Assembly: GCA_902783085.1 (NCBI GenBank)
Contig: CACZPT010000158.1
Location: forward strand, 1 to 6,283
Source of the DNA: an uncultured Methanobrevibacter sp.
Lineage (GTDB): Archaea; Methanobacteriota; Methanobacteria; Methanobacteriales; Methanobacteriaceae
DNA length: 6,283 nt
Direction of reading: 5' to 3'
Both the position numbers and the translations under genes were made by a program. The notes under the pieces are model-generated. The model ran no database searches and was not told the DNA's origin. It saw nothing but the letters and a program-made list of their open reading frames with translations. This document shows, one piece after another, positions 6,264-6,283 of this stretch; the first letter of the stretch is position 1, and each line of letters opens with the position of its first letter.

Positions 6264-6283
6264 ATTAATGATATGAACCTTAT

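Larger units (their letters stand above)
5036..6283 (-). mobile_element. Decayed insertion sequence with a DDE (IS4-superfamily-like) transposase
   Basis: The region is filled by one broken transposase gene read on the minus strand. The inner boundary is placed at ATAAGGT (5036-5042), whose exact inverted copy ACCTTAT is the last seven bases of the window (6277-6283). Beyond seven bases the two ends match poorly, and the right end may extend outside the window, so terminal repeats and target duplication are not established. The length, at least 1.2 kb, suits a single-gene IS. The part between 5036 and the fsr promoter is host spacer. The element looks non-autonomous now because its transposase is interrupted. 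Confidence 0.7.

Overview
The window looks like archaeal DNA from a low-GC methanogen of the order Methanobacteriales, most like Methanobrevibacter or Methanosphaera. The strongest reason is a gene for an F420-dependent sulfite reductase (Fsr), since coenzyme F420H2 is the methanogen electron carrier. Very AT-rich DNA, AGGTGA-type ribosome binding sites and TATA-type promoter candidates agree with this. The genus is inferred from composition and gene content, not proven.

Every gene I can support lies on the minus strand, so transcription runs from high to low coordinates. From right to left: (1) about 5036 to the window end (6283) is an insertion sequence whose DDE transposase gene is broken by at least two frameshifts and one in-frame stop; (2) 4843-5035 is an intergenic region with the fsr promoter candidate and two strong palindromes; (3) 2761-4842 is fsr, with its start set by a good Shine-Dalgarno site and with an N-terminal extension of about 68 residues; (4) 2489-2760 is AT-rich spacer with a promoter candidate for the next gene; (5) 932-2488 encodes a polytopic membrane glycosyltransferase of the GT39/PMT (GT-C) type; (6) 724-931 is spacer with a terminator candidate and a promoter candidate; (7) 88-723 encodes a coiled-coil protein with a J-domain HPD motif; (8) 1-87 holds no gene.

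The genes do not form an obvious operon. The spacers are roughly 200-270 bp, and each has its own promoter candidate. Fsr is a cytosolic enzyme that detoxifies sulfite and can supply sulfide. The glycosyltransferase probably moves sugar from a polyprenyl-phosphate donor onto an extracellular acceptor. The J-domain protein probably works with a DnaK-type chaperone. The IS lies upstream of fsr but leaves the fsr core promoter intact. No CRISPR array, tRNA, rRNA or defence system was seen. The points most worth a second look are the Fsr N-terminal extension, the palindrome pair between the IS and fsr, and the decayed transposase whose three catalytic residues all survive.
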